From positions 13,411,855 through 13,475,854 of the forward strand of contig NC_049983.1 of the NCBI RefSeq assembly GCF_000003815.2: DNA of 64,000 nucleotides, read 5' to 3'. The DNA is from Branchiostoma floridae (Eukaryota; Chordata; Leptocardii; Amphioxiformes; Branchiostomatidae). A program made the position numbers and the translations under genes. Each line of letters starts with the position of its first letter. The first letter of the stretch is position 1. Below the pieces are notes generated by a model, which saw only the letters and a program-made list of their open reading frames with translations, was not told the origin of the DNA and searched no databases. Shown one piece after another: positions 1 to 12,300 of the stretch.

Positions 1-322
1 TCCCTTCTTCATGTGCGAAATTCTTATATGGATTTATGTATAAATAGATGAAAATGCTATTTGTCTCATTGATAGAAAAATTCCTGTTACAACATTTATT
101 TCTATAAATGAGAGGATTCAATGAGCTATTCAAAGTTTTCACATGTCTATAAGCATAGCATAATATTTCCTGGTTTGGCTGTCATCATTAAGAACACACA
201 GAGAGAAACCATAAACAACTGAGTTGCAGCACCCAGTTTGTTTTCTTTCTGAAAATAGAAATATACAACACCAATCTGATATCATCTAAAGAAAACAGTC
301 AGACAAAGGCTATTCTCTTTAC

Positions 323-3300
323 CTGCAGTTGCCGTTGTGGCAGTGCCCGTGCCCCCTGCACATGCGTGGGCACTGCTGCCCAATGTACAGGTGAGACAAG
401 GCCCAGGTGTCAGCCGGGGAGTAGTAGGACTGGCGCAGGCGGAACCTAGTCGAGCTGGACCTGAGGATGGCACATTTTAGGTTTAACTACAGCACCTGAA
501 TCCTTCATCCAGTAGTGGAATGTTAAAAAAGGCAGCACTACATTTAAATTGTTAGCTCCCTGTGTTAATAATAAGATGTAGACAAGGCAAACAGCACACT
601 TAAACACACTCAGTTGATGTAATGGTTATACTTACCATGTACGTCTTGAGAGAGGCAGTGTAACCCTTCCCCACTCTATGAACTCTGAGGGGTGGTACTG
701 GCTGGAGCTGCAGTACTGGGAGCAGCCTGTGTTGGGAGGGAGGCACTGCTGCACAACTGGCTTCCAGGTCAGACCATGGTTGATGGAGTACTCCAGGTAG
801 ATCTGGATAGAGAGCATCAGAATAAAGATTACACTTAGTCATACTGTGAACAAGCCATCTTTCCCACACTTTTTTCCAATACATTTGTTTCTGCTTCAAC
901 ATTGCAGTTTCAATTCAGAGTAATTCTGGAAAATAAAGGATAGGAAAACACAACAAATAGAGATACTTTCTCTCTCTCTCTCTCTCTCTCACCCTATTGT
1001 CTATGGTGTTGTTGTACTGGTTTCCACAGCCCATAACCAGATCAAACTGGATCATGTAGGAAGTACCAATCTGCATGGACTGGGTCTCCACATACCGCAC
1101 CAAGTCCCTCTCGTACATGCCTGCATATCTGAGATGTTCAAGACGGTGAAAAATGTCAACCAAACAACACTCAATAGGCTATTATCTTCTGTAATCAGTA
1201 CTACATACCTACTGTAACAGTTAAGTTATAACAATCATTATGGTTCCCTGTAAGGAAGGTAGGCACATACTAACAAAGTACACCTCTAAGTTAGTTTGTT
1301 ATAGTCTACAGTTATGTCATCAATAGAGGATGTTTGAGGTAGAAAGCCCAGCATTCTATAGGACCACTTGGAAATTTTTTAATCATGAACAATCCACCTT
1401 TAGTGATTTGTGGGTAGTGATTACATAACATAATTACAGCACTAGGAAATAATAAAAAGGGTTAAATCCTTACAGGAGAGTATTATCTCTGCCACAGTGG
1501 TGACCTATGACCCCCTGGTGGAAGCTCAAGGCATTATTGACATCCAGCGGGTTGCTGAAGTCCAGACTGATGGTGTTGTACAGGGCTATTGTCATGGTAA
1601 CCTCATCCAGAGCCCAGACGTCCTGATTGGCTCCTGAGTGCCTGGGTTGCCACCACCTGAACCTGACATGGGGGTGATGGGCCTCTGATGGCAGGGACAG
1701 GGACTCAATTCTAGGGGAAACAAAATAATACATTTTGTATACAGCTGAGAAGATGAGACCTTGGCATTTATAGCTAAGCTCATCAGGGATACATTGTAGC
1801 ATTAGCTTATAAGCTACACCCAATTTAGGACTAGATCTCGCCCTTTTGTTACTCTAATAATATCCATCAAATTCTGTCATTCATCAGTTTAATTCCAATG
1901 CCAGATGCAGCAATATCAAGTGATATTAAAGCCAGAGTCTCAGTGCTGGCCACTGAATATCACTGATACTGTCAGTGTAAAACGCTGTTGTCATGACTGC
2001 AAAAATACACCAAGAGTTAATATGACATTATCAATCAATGCTAATAAGAATAAAGTCAACCATGGGAAAAGAAAAACATGGACAAAGCTTACCTGGGTTC
2101 CTTGTATTCATCAAAGTGCAGTTCCTTCAAGAGCTGCCAGGTGACCCCACTGTCAGTGGAGAAGTGGAGGAGCACACCTTCCTGCCGTCGGTTAGGAGGG
2201 CGACACGACCCCAACACAGAGTTACTACCGATTCTTATGGTGAACTGCAGGAACCTGTAAAGTGTAACAATTACTTAAACATTTGTTGTAGCCTGAACGA
2301 GAATTTAAGACAAATAGGTCTAAAGTACACTGTTATAATGTTAGCATCAGATTTAATTTCCAAAGAATTGAATGATATAGTGCCTACTAACGCTACTTCA
2401 CTTCTATCTGCAGAGTAACCAAAATCCATTGTTCTTCAAAACAGGGTATTAGGGGCATAAAGACAGATGGTGGTTTCAAATTGAAATATATTCAAAATGT
2501 TCCACTGTCTTATTTTCAACATATCGCACCATTCGTTCACTTGATATCCATAAATACCGTTTTAAAAAACAATGGATATGATTTACCCAATGGATAAAGG
2601 TGAACTAGCATTACATGTAGTTAAAGATCTGAAAGGAAACTGACTTGGCATTGGTGCTGTCCAAGTCTGCAGTCACCAGTTGTCTCCTCCCTTCCCCGCT
2701 GAACACTGCAGCTTTCCCACTGGCCAGCACCCCACAGCCGAACCCCAGCACCCCACCGTCAGACAACAGGAAGTTGGGGTTGTTGTGCAGATGGCGGCCG
2801 TTGAAGGACTCTGAGAGAAAATTGGGGTTGATTCTTGCAGAGAGCTCGCAGGCAGGCCCTCCATAGCCAAGGTCACATCTGGGGATCAAAGACAATTCGG
2901 ATTTAAGGGATTCCAGCGAAGAGTAATTTGCATTGACTTTGACTTTATCTAGATTGTAGACAATACAATACACATAGGGCACAGGCAGCAATTGCTGGTG
3001 CTGTGATCACACATTAACACGTCATACATTCATTAGTATCATAATAGTATTTGTAACAGAAAAATGCCAGTGTTTATTATATCATAGAGTTTACCATTCA
3101 TTTGAATTTCACTCATTGACATTGTAATTTCTAGAAAAAAAACATTATAAAAATTAACATCTTTTTAATAATCTTAGCCACTTTAAGATAGAACATTAGA
3201 CAAGACAGCCTCACCTGCACCCCTGTGAGCTGCAGTGGCCCCTTCCTGAGCACATGTCGGGACAATGGGAGCCAATGTACACTGATGAGACAAGAAACAT

Positions 3301-6300
3301 AAACATCAAAATTCTGCACTTGGTTAACTCCACAAGAAGTAAGGCAATGTCTCATTTTATTACATCCCCAGATTCCTGGCCAAATGTCACACATATGACT
3401 AAGACTTTCACTCAGAAACTAGAACAATGGTGCATTTTGAAGCACTAACAACTACAGTTCAACTCCTGGTAACAGTTGTTCATCTAATCATAACTGTTAC
3501 ATTATGAATCACTGTCATGAAAGCCATGAAAACACAAAGGGAGGCAAATGTCAGGTAGCATGCAGTCACATTCATTGTACTATTGTCATATGAACTGAAG
3601 GCATTCTTGGGAATGTCATAAAATCATTACCCAAAAGGCAGGCTTAGATCCTTGTCAGAGATTGGTTCTGTCACAGGCTACTTGAAAATCCTATAACATT
3701 AAAATCAAATGACGAATGTGACCACACTGAAACTGAAGGTCTCCTACCATTGTCTAGAGCCCAGCGGGAGTGTGAGGCTGAGTGAGGCTGGATCCACCTA
3801 AGCCTGGTGGAGCTGGTCAGGGCAGCGTACGGCAGGGGCACAGTGATCCGACTCCACCTGGGGTTAAATACAGCATGAAGACTACTCTGACAAAAGGAAC
3901 AGTTGATGTTCATAAAGCTTTAGGTGTTGTCATGTCGGTCAAAGCAGTATTCATACACATTTAAGCTGATGAATTATACCGGTATCTATTTCTGGTGTTT
4001 AACTCACTCGCTCACTCACGACCCGCAACCACAGTGGTCATAGGGGTTTCACAACATCCATCAGCAGTGATCATCAGTTCAGACATACCAATTATTGAGA
4101 GGAGATGGACAGGGGAAGAAAAAAGGCTGTCTGACATGAACCAATCTTTACATTGGCCAATGTCAAATCCTCATTCTTATGACACAAGTTCACACAAAAC
4201 TATAAGCTTGAGAATAAGTCTCTTCTAAAACGAAGGATGGAAGGTTTGACAAAGGACCAAAGGTTTTACAATGTTAAAATCACAAAATTGCATACAATCC
4301 TACATTGCAAGGCTAAGGGGTCTAAACACATACTATCATGATGCTAGAATATGTCGCTCTTAACATTCTGTACTACCCACTGTTCTACTCACCCCCTGTG
4401 AGTGTCAGAAGAGTACACTGTGCTGTATGGCCAGTGGGCTCCCACACATGTTCCTGGTAGGCACTCTGTCTGCAGCAGGGACCAGTGTCTGCCGTGGTCT
4501 GAAGAATACTCAACATTGATGCTGCAAGGCAGAATTTAGTACAGTCATGAAAGAGTAACAAATCTATTGCCCAATACTGGCATGTACTGTGCTTGTTAAA
4601 ATCTTACAAGCCATACTCTACTGATATTTCTAATATTAGGACAGTGGATTGATCTGCATGTCCTAAACCTTTTCTCTAACTTCACCATCTTCCTGAGGTA
4701 CAATGTGTACCCACAAAAATTCTATTTTGAAATCCATTTGTACTTTTGTTTAAACTACAAAAATGCTGCCCAAAAAAGCCCTAACTTGTCTACGAGATAA
4801 AAATGACACAAATTTATAGGTGAGGCTGAACATGGACTCACCTGTAAGCATCATGCTGGCTGCCACAGCCGATGTTCACACTGAATTGAGCAAAGTGGTC
4901 CACAGATGCTGGTAACCGTGGCAACAGCTGGAACTCGTCCACTGCCCAGACGTTCCTGTTCAGCCCTTTGTGAGCGAGCTGGCGCAGGCAGAACCGCGTG
5001 GACCGCTTCTGGGCACTGGTGGGGACTGGCACAGACACCAGAGCTGCCTTCTACATGTCAGATGGCAAAGGTGAAACACAAACCATGGGAAAATTTACAC
5101 TGCATTGATTTCAAGAGGTGAATTGCATGCTATCTGTGAAACAGTAGGTACAGCAAACCTGTCTCCTTACATTCAAGAAAAGGTTTTGTTTACTAATAAT
5201 TTGTAACCCATTTCTTCTTCTTCTCCAACTTTTGTACCTCCTGGCACACAGAGCAGCAAGTTTTCTTAACCTCAGCTAGTAACAATATTCAAATATTTGA
5301 ATCTATTCTGGATTTTTACCTTGTAGGCATTGTAAGCCAGCCTGGTCAGCACTAGCTCAGAGCTGCTGTCTGATTGGTACACCTCCACTTCCATGTCAGG
5401 TGACTCTGCTGGGTCACATGACTCTCCACCTGAGAAATTAACAGAATAACACAGTGACTATGTCTTGATTCTTCAGTTATGAGGTATGTGATATCCTATG
5501 ATAATAATATAAACAGGACAAATACCTAACAAGAAACCAAAGAAAAAGAGAAACAAAAACAAATCTTGCCAGATTAATAACCTTCTGACACTGATCACCA
5601 TCCATTGGTTAGCTCTTGAAAGTCTTTAACATTATGTTGTCCTCTACCTCTATGGATAAAATAGAACTCAGTACAACCTATTCCTAAGTCTGAATCATCA
5701 CATGACCGTGTACCTACCCATGGAGAAGTAGAACCTGACATTGCCCACATCCCTGGTGTCCATATAAGGAGTGCAGATGGACCGTTTGTCAGCACCAGCA
5801 AAGATGAGGGAGCTGCCGGAGTGGAGGATGCCACAGAACGTGCTGATGCTGCCTCCTTCCACCTCCCAGCTGACAGGACACAGAAGAGTTTTGAAAGTTG
5901 TTATTTTTTTCCATTCTTTATTTACATTTCCTTGGCAAACAAACTAATCCTAAGCAACACATTTGTCAGTCTTTGCTCCCATCCTCCTATCATTGCCATT
6001 CCATCTTTCCTGTGTTGTGTTCGTCCGTTGGCATCGACGTTGTACAGACTAAATTTACTGTGGAAAATTATCCAGAGTACAGCCATCCTGTTCTAGTTGA
6101 AACTAAAGTTCATTATCATTACCAAGAAAGGAGTTCAGACTCGATCTTGCTAATCAAAAATATCAGTATATTAAGGTCAGTATATTATGACTTGTACTCA
6201 CCCCTCTGGCAGTTTCTCCTCAAAGTGTTCCACTTGGCTTGTGTTGTCTGCCTCCACCAGCAGGTCCAGATCCCTGGTACTCACGTAGTTCCAGTCATCC

Positions 6301-9300
6301 TCCCCTGTCCCCCAGAACCCCATGGCATCTCCCTCGGACTGGCAGGTGTGCTACAGAATTTTGAAGAGAAGTAATCTGACAATTAACATTGCGGAAACTA
6401 GAGCACAGCACCATGCTATGTGGAGATTCTTGAGAGGAGCAAGGGGCCAGTCCCTGGCCTAAGCACTTATGCCAGTAGGCAGGCAGGTAATCTAACAATT
6501 CAATCCAGTTTCTCCCAGAAAGACATGGTTAGATATTCTACACTATCATTAAGGGATTGATGATATCATAAAGTAAGTGATTTTCCCATGTACCTTTATT
6601 CCACCTCCAGGAAGAAAGAGCCAGTTGCCAGGGTCAATGGGGTCAAAGCTGTCCTCCAGATAGGTTGGTCTGGCTGCAGCATTGATGATGGCCACATTGT
6701 CCATGGCCCAGCATCCCTTGAACTCTGACCTGAGATGAGGGGCCTCCTGGAGAAAGCGCAGACAGATGCCGTCCTGTTGCACCTCCGCTGGTAGGTGCAC
6801 CACGTGGGTCATCGTACTCCCATTGGTGGGAGCTCTGTCAATAATGCAGCAAGATGTATGTGTTAAAGGAACAGTGTAAGACTACAATTTACCTTCTGAT
6901 GACATTTTTATAAGCACTACTAAGAAACACTAGATGTAACATTTGGTGCTCACCTCAATGAAATGACCTTGTGCCAGTCCAAGTCTACCTGATTGAAGGT
7001 TGCATATGAAATCATGATACTGGGGTCACGTGACTCAGATGTGCATGTCCCAGCCGCTGTAAAAAAAACAAGCAATTTCTCACAATCAGGAAAATCACAG
7101 TGAAAAATACATGCTTTAAAGCATATAAATCAACTAAATGATATACATATCGAATGTTACTTTACTTACAGATGGAGAACTGAAGAACAGAGGCTGTAGT
7201 CAGATTCAGTGGTTTGGATATCTGTGGATAGCATTAGAACAAAATTAAACATGTGTTTGATTATCTATTAAACTTTTTGTCAGAATTTAAATCTACAACA
7301 ACCAATAACCAACTTTAAGATGAACCTGCCTTTTCATCAGTTTTAAACTTTCAATTTTATTAGTCATTCACTGTTACAGTACCTACCAACTGTCTGGTTC
7401 CTTTGGGTTCACAGAAGACCAGGGAGTCGTCATGTAGGACAGTTCCACACTGGTCACCAACAAGTCCTCCTGATAAATGGGACCTACACAGAGGCAGATA
7501 TAGGAGGGTCAGTTGACTACAGTATTACAGCATGTTCTTATTCATTTGTCCTTTCTAGTTCTATCTTCTACGGAACAGGAACAATCATTGAAAGCATTTT
7601 TCCTTGTAGCATTCAAGGCTTCAAGCAACTGCAATCCTAAATGATAATCATATTAAAGCACAACATTAAAATATATTTCCCATTAATCATTTCCCATTTT
7701 CATGAGTGGCTTGACAGGTGTGATACTGTAAACGCATTTAAGTTCGAGGGGATTTAATTTCGCGGTAGCCGGAAAATGGACTTTTCGCGGTGGTTTTATT
7801 TCGCAGTAGCACCATGCAGTCCTGTCTCTTACTGTATGTTCGTGGTGGTTTTAAATTTGCGGTGAAGCGGCCGCCGCAAAAAAACGCGAACATTAAACCA
7901 CCGCGGACGTTTCTGCATTTACAGTACTTAAAGAGTCTGCATCCATTTTGTAGGTACATGTACTCACCAAATATCAGTGTTGATATCAGTGGATGAGTCA
8001 AAGTCGTCCCTGAGGATCACCCCATCTTCATGTATCACAGCTGGGTTCAACACGGACAACAGCAGCATTGGAAACATGTCAAGAACTGTCATTTTCTTTA
8101 CTTAATTGAAATCAACAGACTACACTGCTCCAAAAACTTGCTGTATGCTGCTACAAGTGTACCTTAGCCTGTCCTTACATGACCCTGCTGTTACAGCCAA
8201 GAGCTGTACAGAGAAAATGCAATCTTATCTTTACTACAAGTTCTGCAGAGTATTATCCAACTTTTGATGTGACAGCTAAAAAGTTCATAGTATAGAATTG
8301 CTACTATCAAGTCACATTGTAAATCATCTGGAAAACAATATTAGGTCTGATTGAGAACTTGAAGGATCTTGCATCTTTTTTAGATGGTAAATTCCCTTTT
8401 ATTTGCACTAAGAATATCCAGACTCTTGCACATAACAATAACCTACCTAGGGATGGCCTGGCTGGTGCTTCAGTTGGAACTGTCAAGAAAGAGTAAAACA
8501 TTTACATCAGACTATAATGGACACAAACATGCAAATGAGTGGGTCGCTATCTGGATCAAACTTGCAGATGTTTGACAAACAGGAACATGTTGCCTGTTTG
8601 GACAGGATGACACTTGGAAAACTACATGCTGTGAAGCCTACTTGGCAGTCTGAGACTTAGACTATCATTATATATATTATAGACTGTTCAGCTCTATGTA
8701 TTGACCACTTGGATAGACATCAAATTTGATAGCCCAAGGTTATGAACCATGCTAAAAGAAGATGGTTTAGACAAACCCTGTAAGAAGCTTACCTCCATCC
8801 TCACAAATCTTGTATGCTAACATATCCTTGAAGAGGACTGTTGAACCAAGGGTAGCTGTGGCCCTGTAGTAGGAGATGTTCATTTCAAAGATTACAGGAA
8901 GAACAGCGGATGCTACAAGACTTCAGCGTACTAGGAAATTGCTATAAGTATACTAGCAGAGGGAAGGGTAGAAGCTGCTTGACTGCAATACATGTAATAA
9001 AAGTTAATCTATTTTTTTGCTCATTGCAATGTAAGCATTCTCCCAGCCATGTATAAAGTTCATTTAAATGATGTACAGGTAACAAAGGACACAATTTATG
9101 TTGACTTACAGGAAGTTGACACACCCAGTCCCAGCCTGTGGAGCCACCCACAGAAAAGTCAAGGATGACCTGGGTATATAGACAAGCAGAGTTGTAATAT
9201 TACATCTCAAATAATATATGCTTCGATCCTGATCAAGTAACGTGCATAGTCCAGTGGTTATTTAGCGGCCCTGCTCCTGGAATAGAAGCTGTGAGTTCGA

Positions 9301-12300
9301 TTCTGGCTGTGTCATTCAAACGATATGCATGCCATCGGAAAGGGTTGCAGTCCTTAGGACAGGACGTTAAGCCATTGTCCACAGTTCATTGTGCATGTCA
9401 AAAAGATCTAGGGGAATTTCCCTGGTACATGTACAACGAAACTGTAAATACATACATAGCATCTTTCTTCTCTGTCGCAACCAGTGGAATACTAGCACTC
9501 CAGTGAGCTAAAACTGGATTGAGATCACTTTTCTTTTTCTATCAAGTTCATACTTGATTAGGTTTCTCAAACGCAACAGTGCTGACGATTAAAATTGACA
9601 AATTCACCTTGGAGCCCGGCTCATGTGGGTGTGCATGATAGAGCACATGAAGTTGCTGCCGAATGGTTGGGTGGAAGAAATCCCGATGGCACTCAGGCCA
9701 AATGCGGACAGCTGGGAGGACTGTACAGCGGAGGTGGACGTGTACAGGCCAGTGATCAGGAACCCATTGAAGTCAGCACTGGAACTAATGGTCACTAGAA
9801 ATAACAGCAAAATCCTCCTGAATCAGAATGGTTAGTATATAATACATAATACATACATACAGGACTACAGATAGGAATTAAGGGTAATTGTCTGTAATTT
9901 TCGTGACTGGGTCCAACAGCTAACTGGGTCTGGCAGGTTACCGGGTCCGGCAGCTCACCGGGTTCGGCAGCTCACTGGGTCTGGCAGGACACCTGGTCCG
10001 GCAGGTCACCAGGTCCTGCAGGTGACCGGGTCCGGCAGTTCACTGGTCAAGCAGTTCACCGGGTCCGGCAGGTGACCAGAATCCGGCAGCTCACCGGGTC
10101 CGGCAGGACACCGGGTCCGGCAGGTCACCGGAATCTGGCAGGACAATGGGTCTGGCAGGTAACCGGGTCTGGCAGGTGACCAGAATCCGGCAGCTCACCG
10201 GGTCCGGCAGGACACCGGGTCCGGCAGGTCACCGGAATCTGGCAGGACAATGGGTCTGGCAGGTAACCGGGTCTGGCAGGTGACCAGAATCCGGCAGCTC
10301 ACCGGGTCCGGCAGGACACCGGGTCCCGCAGGTCACCAGAATCCGCCAGGACACTGAGTCTGGCAGGTCACCGGAATCCGGCAGGATGCCGGGTCCGGCA
10401 GTTGACCGGAATCCGGTAGGTCACCGGATCTGGCAAGTCACCGGAATCCGACAGGACACCGGGTCTGGCAGGCCACCGGGTCCGGCAGTTGACCGGAATC
10501 CGGCAAGTCACTGCGTCCGGCAGGTCACCGGATCTGGCAGGTCACCGGAATCCGACAAGACACCGGGTCTGGCAGGACACTTGGTCCGGCAGGTCACCAT
10601 GTCCGGCAGGTCACCGGATCTGGCAGCTGACCAGATTTTTTAAAATCTTGGCATTAATTGTGAATAGTTATAAAACTAAATTCAATATGTTGAGGTTGGT
10701 ATCATTTTAGAAGTTGTCACAATTCATACAATTTTCATTAGTGCATGACTGTATCTCTGAGTTCAGCTGTGTCTATGTTGATTTCACACAGAGCACCCAC
10801 AGGCTTGATCGACTACATGAAGCTCTCCAGTGTCCTTGTGAAGGGAATGAGTTACCCTGAACAGAGTCAGGAGTGGAGTAGATAGGACTGGAGACAACCT
10901 ACTGAAATGGGGACGGGTGAACTCAGCTGCCCAAACTATGGGACGCATTACACGGGACTGTATTAGGCCCCAACATCTCCAGCCGGGACCTGCTAGAAGC
11001 TAATGAGAAGGCCGTGGCCTGGCTGCAGTGCTAGCGTGGAGCAATATGATGATGACCCACACATTTCAAGCCCCACATTTTACTGGATCAGCAGGAAGGT
11101 GGTAATCAACAGCAACCAGCCGACTCCATAAATGTGAAACCCTCTCCTGCTGCTTCCTGTTTTTCAGCTTTCCATTTCAAAGTTACGTCAAGAAAAACAA
11201 CTCTGAGTTGAAACTGTTTCAGCTGTTGTTGGACCACCAACAGTTAATATCTGAACTCCCAGAGGGATACAGGCATACATGTACATATATGGAGGAGATT
11301 TGACAGCAGAAATATGTTTGTGTCAAATCCGATCAATGGACAGGAACAACCTGTTAAACCTCCTGCCCATACATTTAACTGTTTCATCCCAAACCTTGCC
11401 ATAATTTGCGCTTAGATTCCCCATTTTTGAGCACATGTTACTACTTGTAGATTGATATACGTACCCTCTATGTCCTTGTAGTGTGGCATTGGCAGATGTA
11501 GTAAGAGAAAACACAGATTGAACTCTGAAGTTGAGCTTGCATTCAGTTATTGTACAAATTGTAGCCTCAGTCAGAGTATCTCTACTGAGTGACTGGAACT
11601 GCAGACACTGCTAAGCTGCTAACTGGCCATGAACACTGGCTGGAAGACCAGCAAGTTGGAATCTCTGGTATCAACAACTACAACATAAAAGGTGTAAAAC
11701 TTTATACCCTATCTCCAACATGTCAAAAACCTGTCAAACTCAAAGACAAGGTATAGTCGATAAAGCGTCAGAAGGATGACGGCTGAGACTCAACGGTTTA
11801 CCGGTTTCGACCTTTTATTCAAAAGTCTTCATCAGAATGACAAGAGAGTGGTACCGCACTGGCTTTTATAGCCTCTACTCTAGTTAGGGCAGTGCGCCCT
11901 GAGCAGTTAGGGCAGGAGATAGCCAATCAAAGACAAGGTATAAAAACATCTGACATACCCATATTTAGACAACTGGTGCACATTTATGGACAGTTTTACA
12001 TAGTTTCTCCGGCTGAAGGTGCCCTACACCCAGACAGTACCTGCCCTGCTATATGCCCCTGCCCTGACCTGTACATGTACCTTATGTACATGTGTCCCTT
12101 TAGCCGTGAACCTGTGACATCGTAGGTTACAGTTCAGCACGAAATTGGGGCGATTATCAGACAAGAATGAGACCCAATTCTACACACATCACAAATTTAT
12201 TTAAATGCATGATTTTCATAATTTACAGAAATACAATTTAACAAAAGTTGAAATTATTGTTCATTGTTTTCTTTTTCCTCCATCCCTTACTGTATGTAAA

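Noticed and set aside
1905-2418. Plus-strand open frames over the reelin exon at 2093-2254
   Set aside because: They are antisense shadows of a well-supported reelin exon.
5898-6374. 158-codon plus-strand frame
   Set aside because: It crosses a reelin intron and the antisense of the exon 6202-6350; no splice or family support.
9247-9306. tRNA gene
   Set aside because: A and B boxes are present but the cloverleaf stems do not form; better explained as a SINE head.
10386-10710. Repetitive Gly/Pro/Arg frames
   Set aside because: Products of the 17/18-bp minisatellite, not a protein gene.
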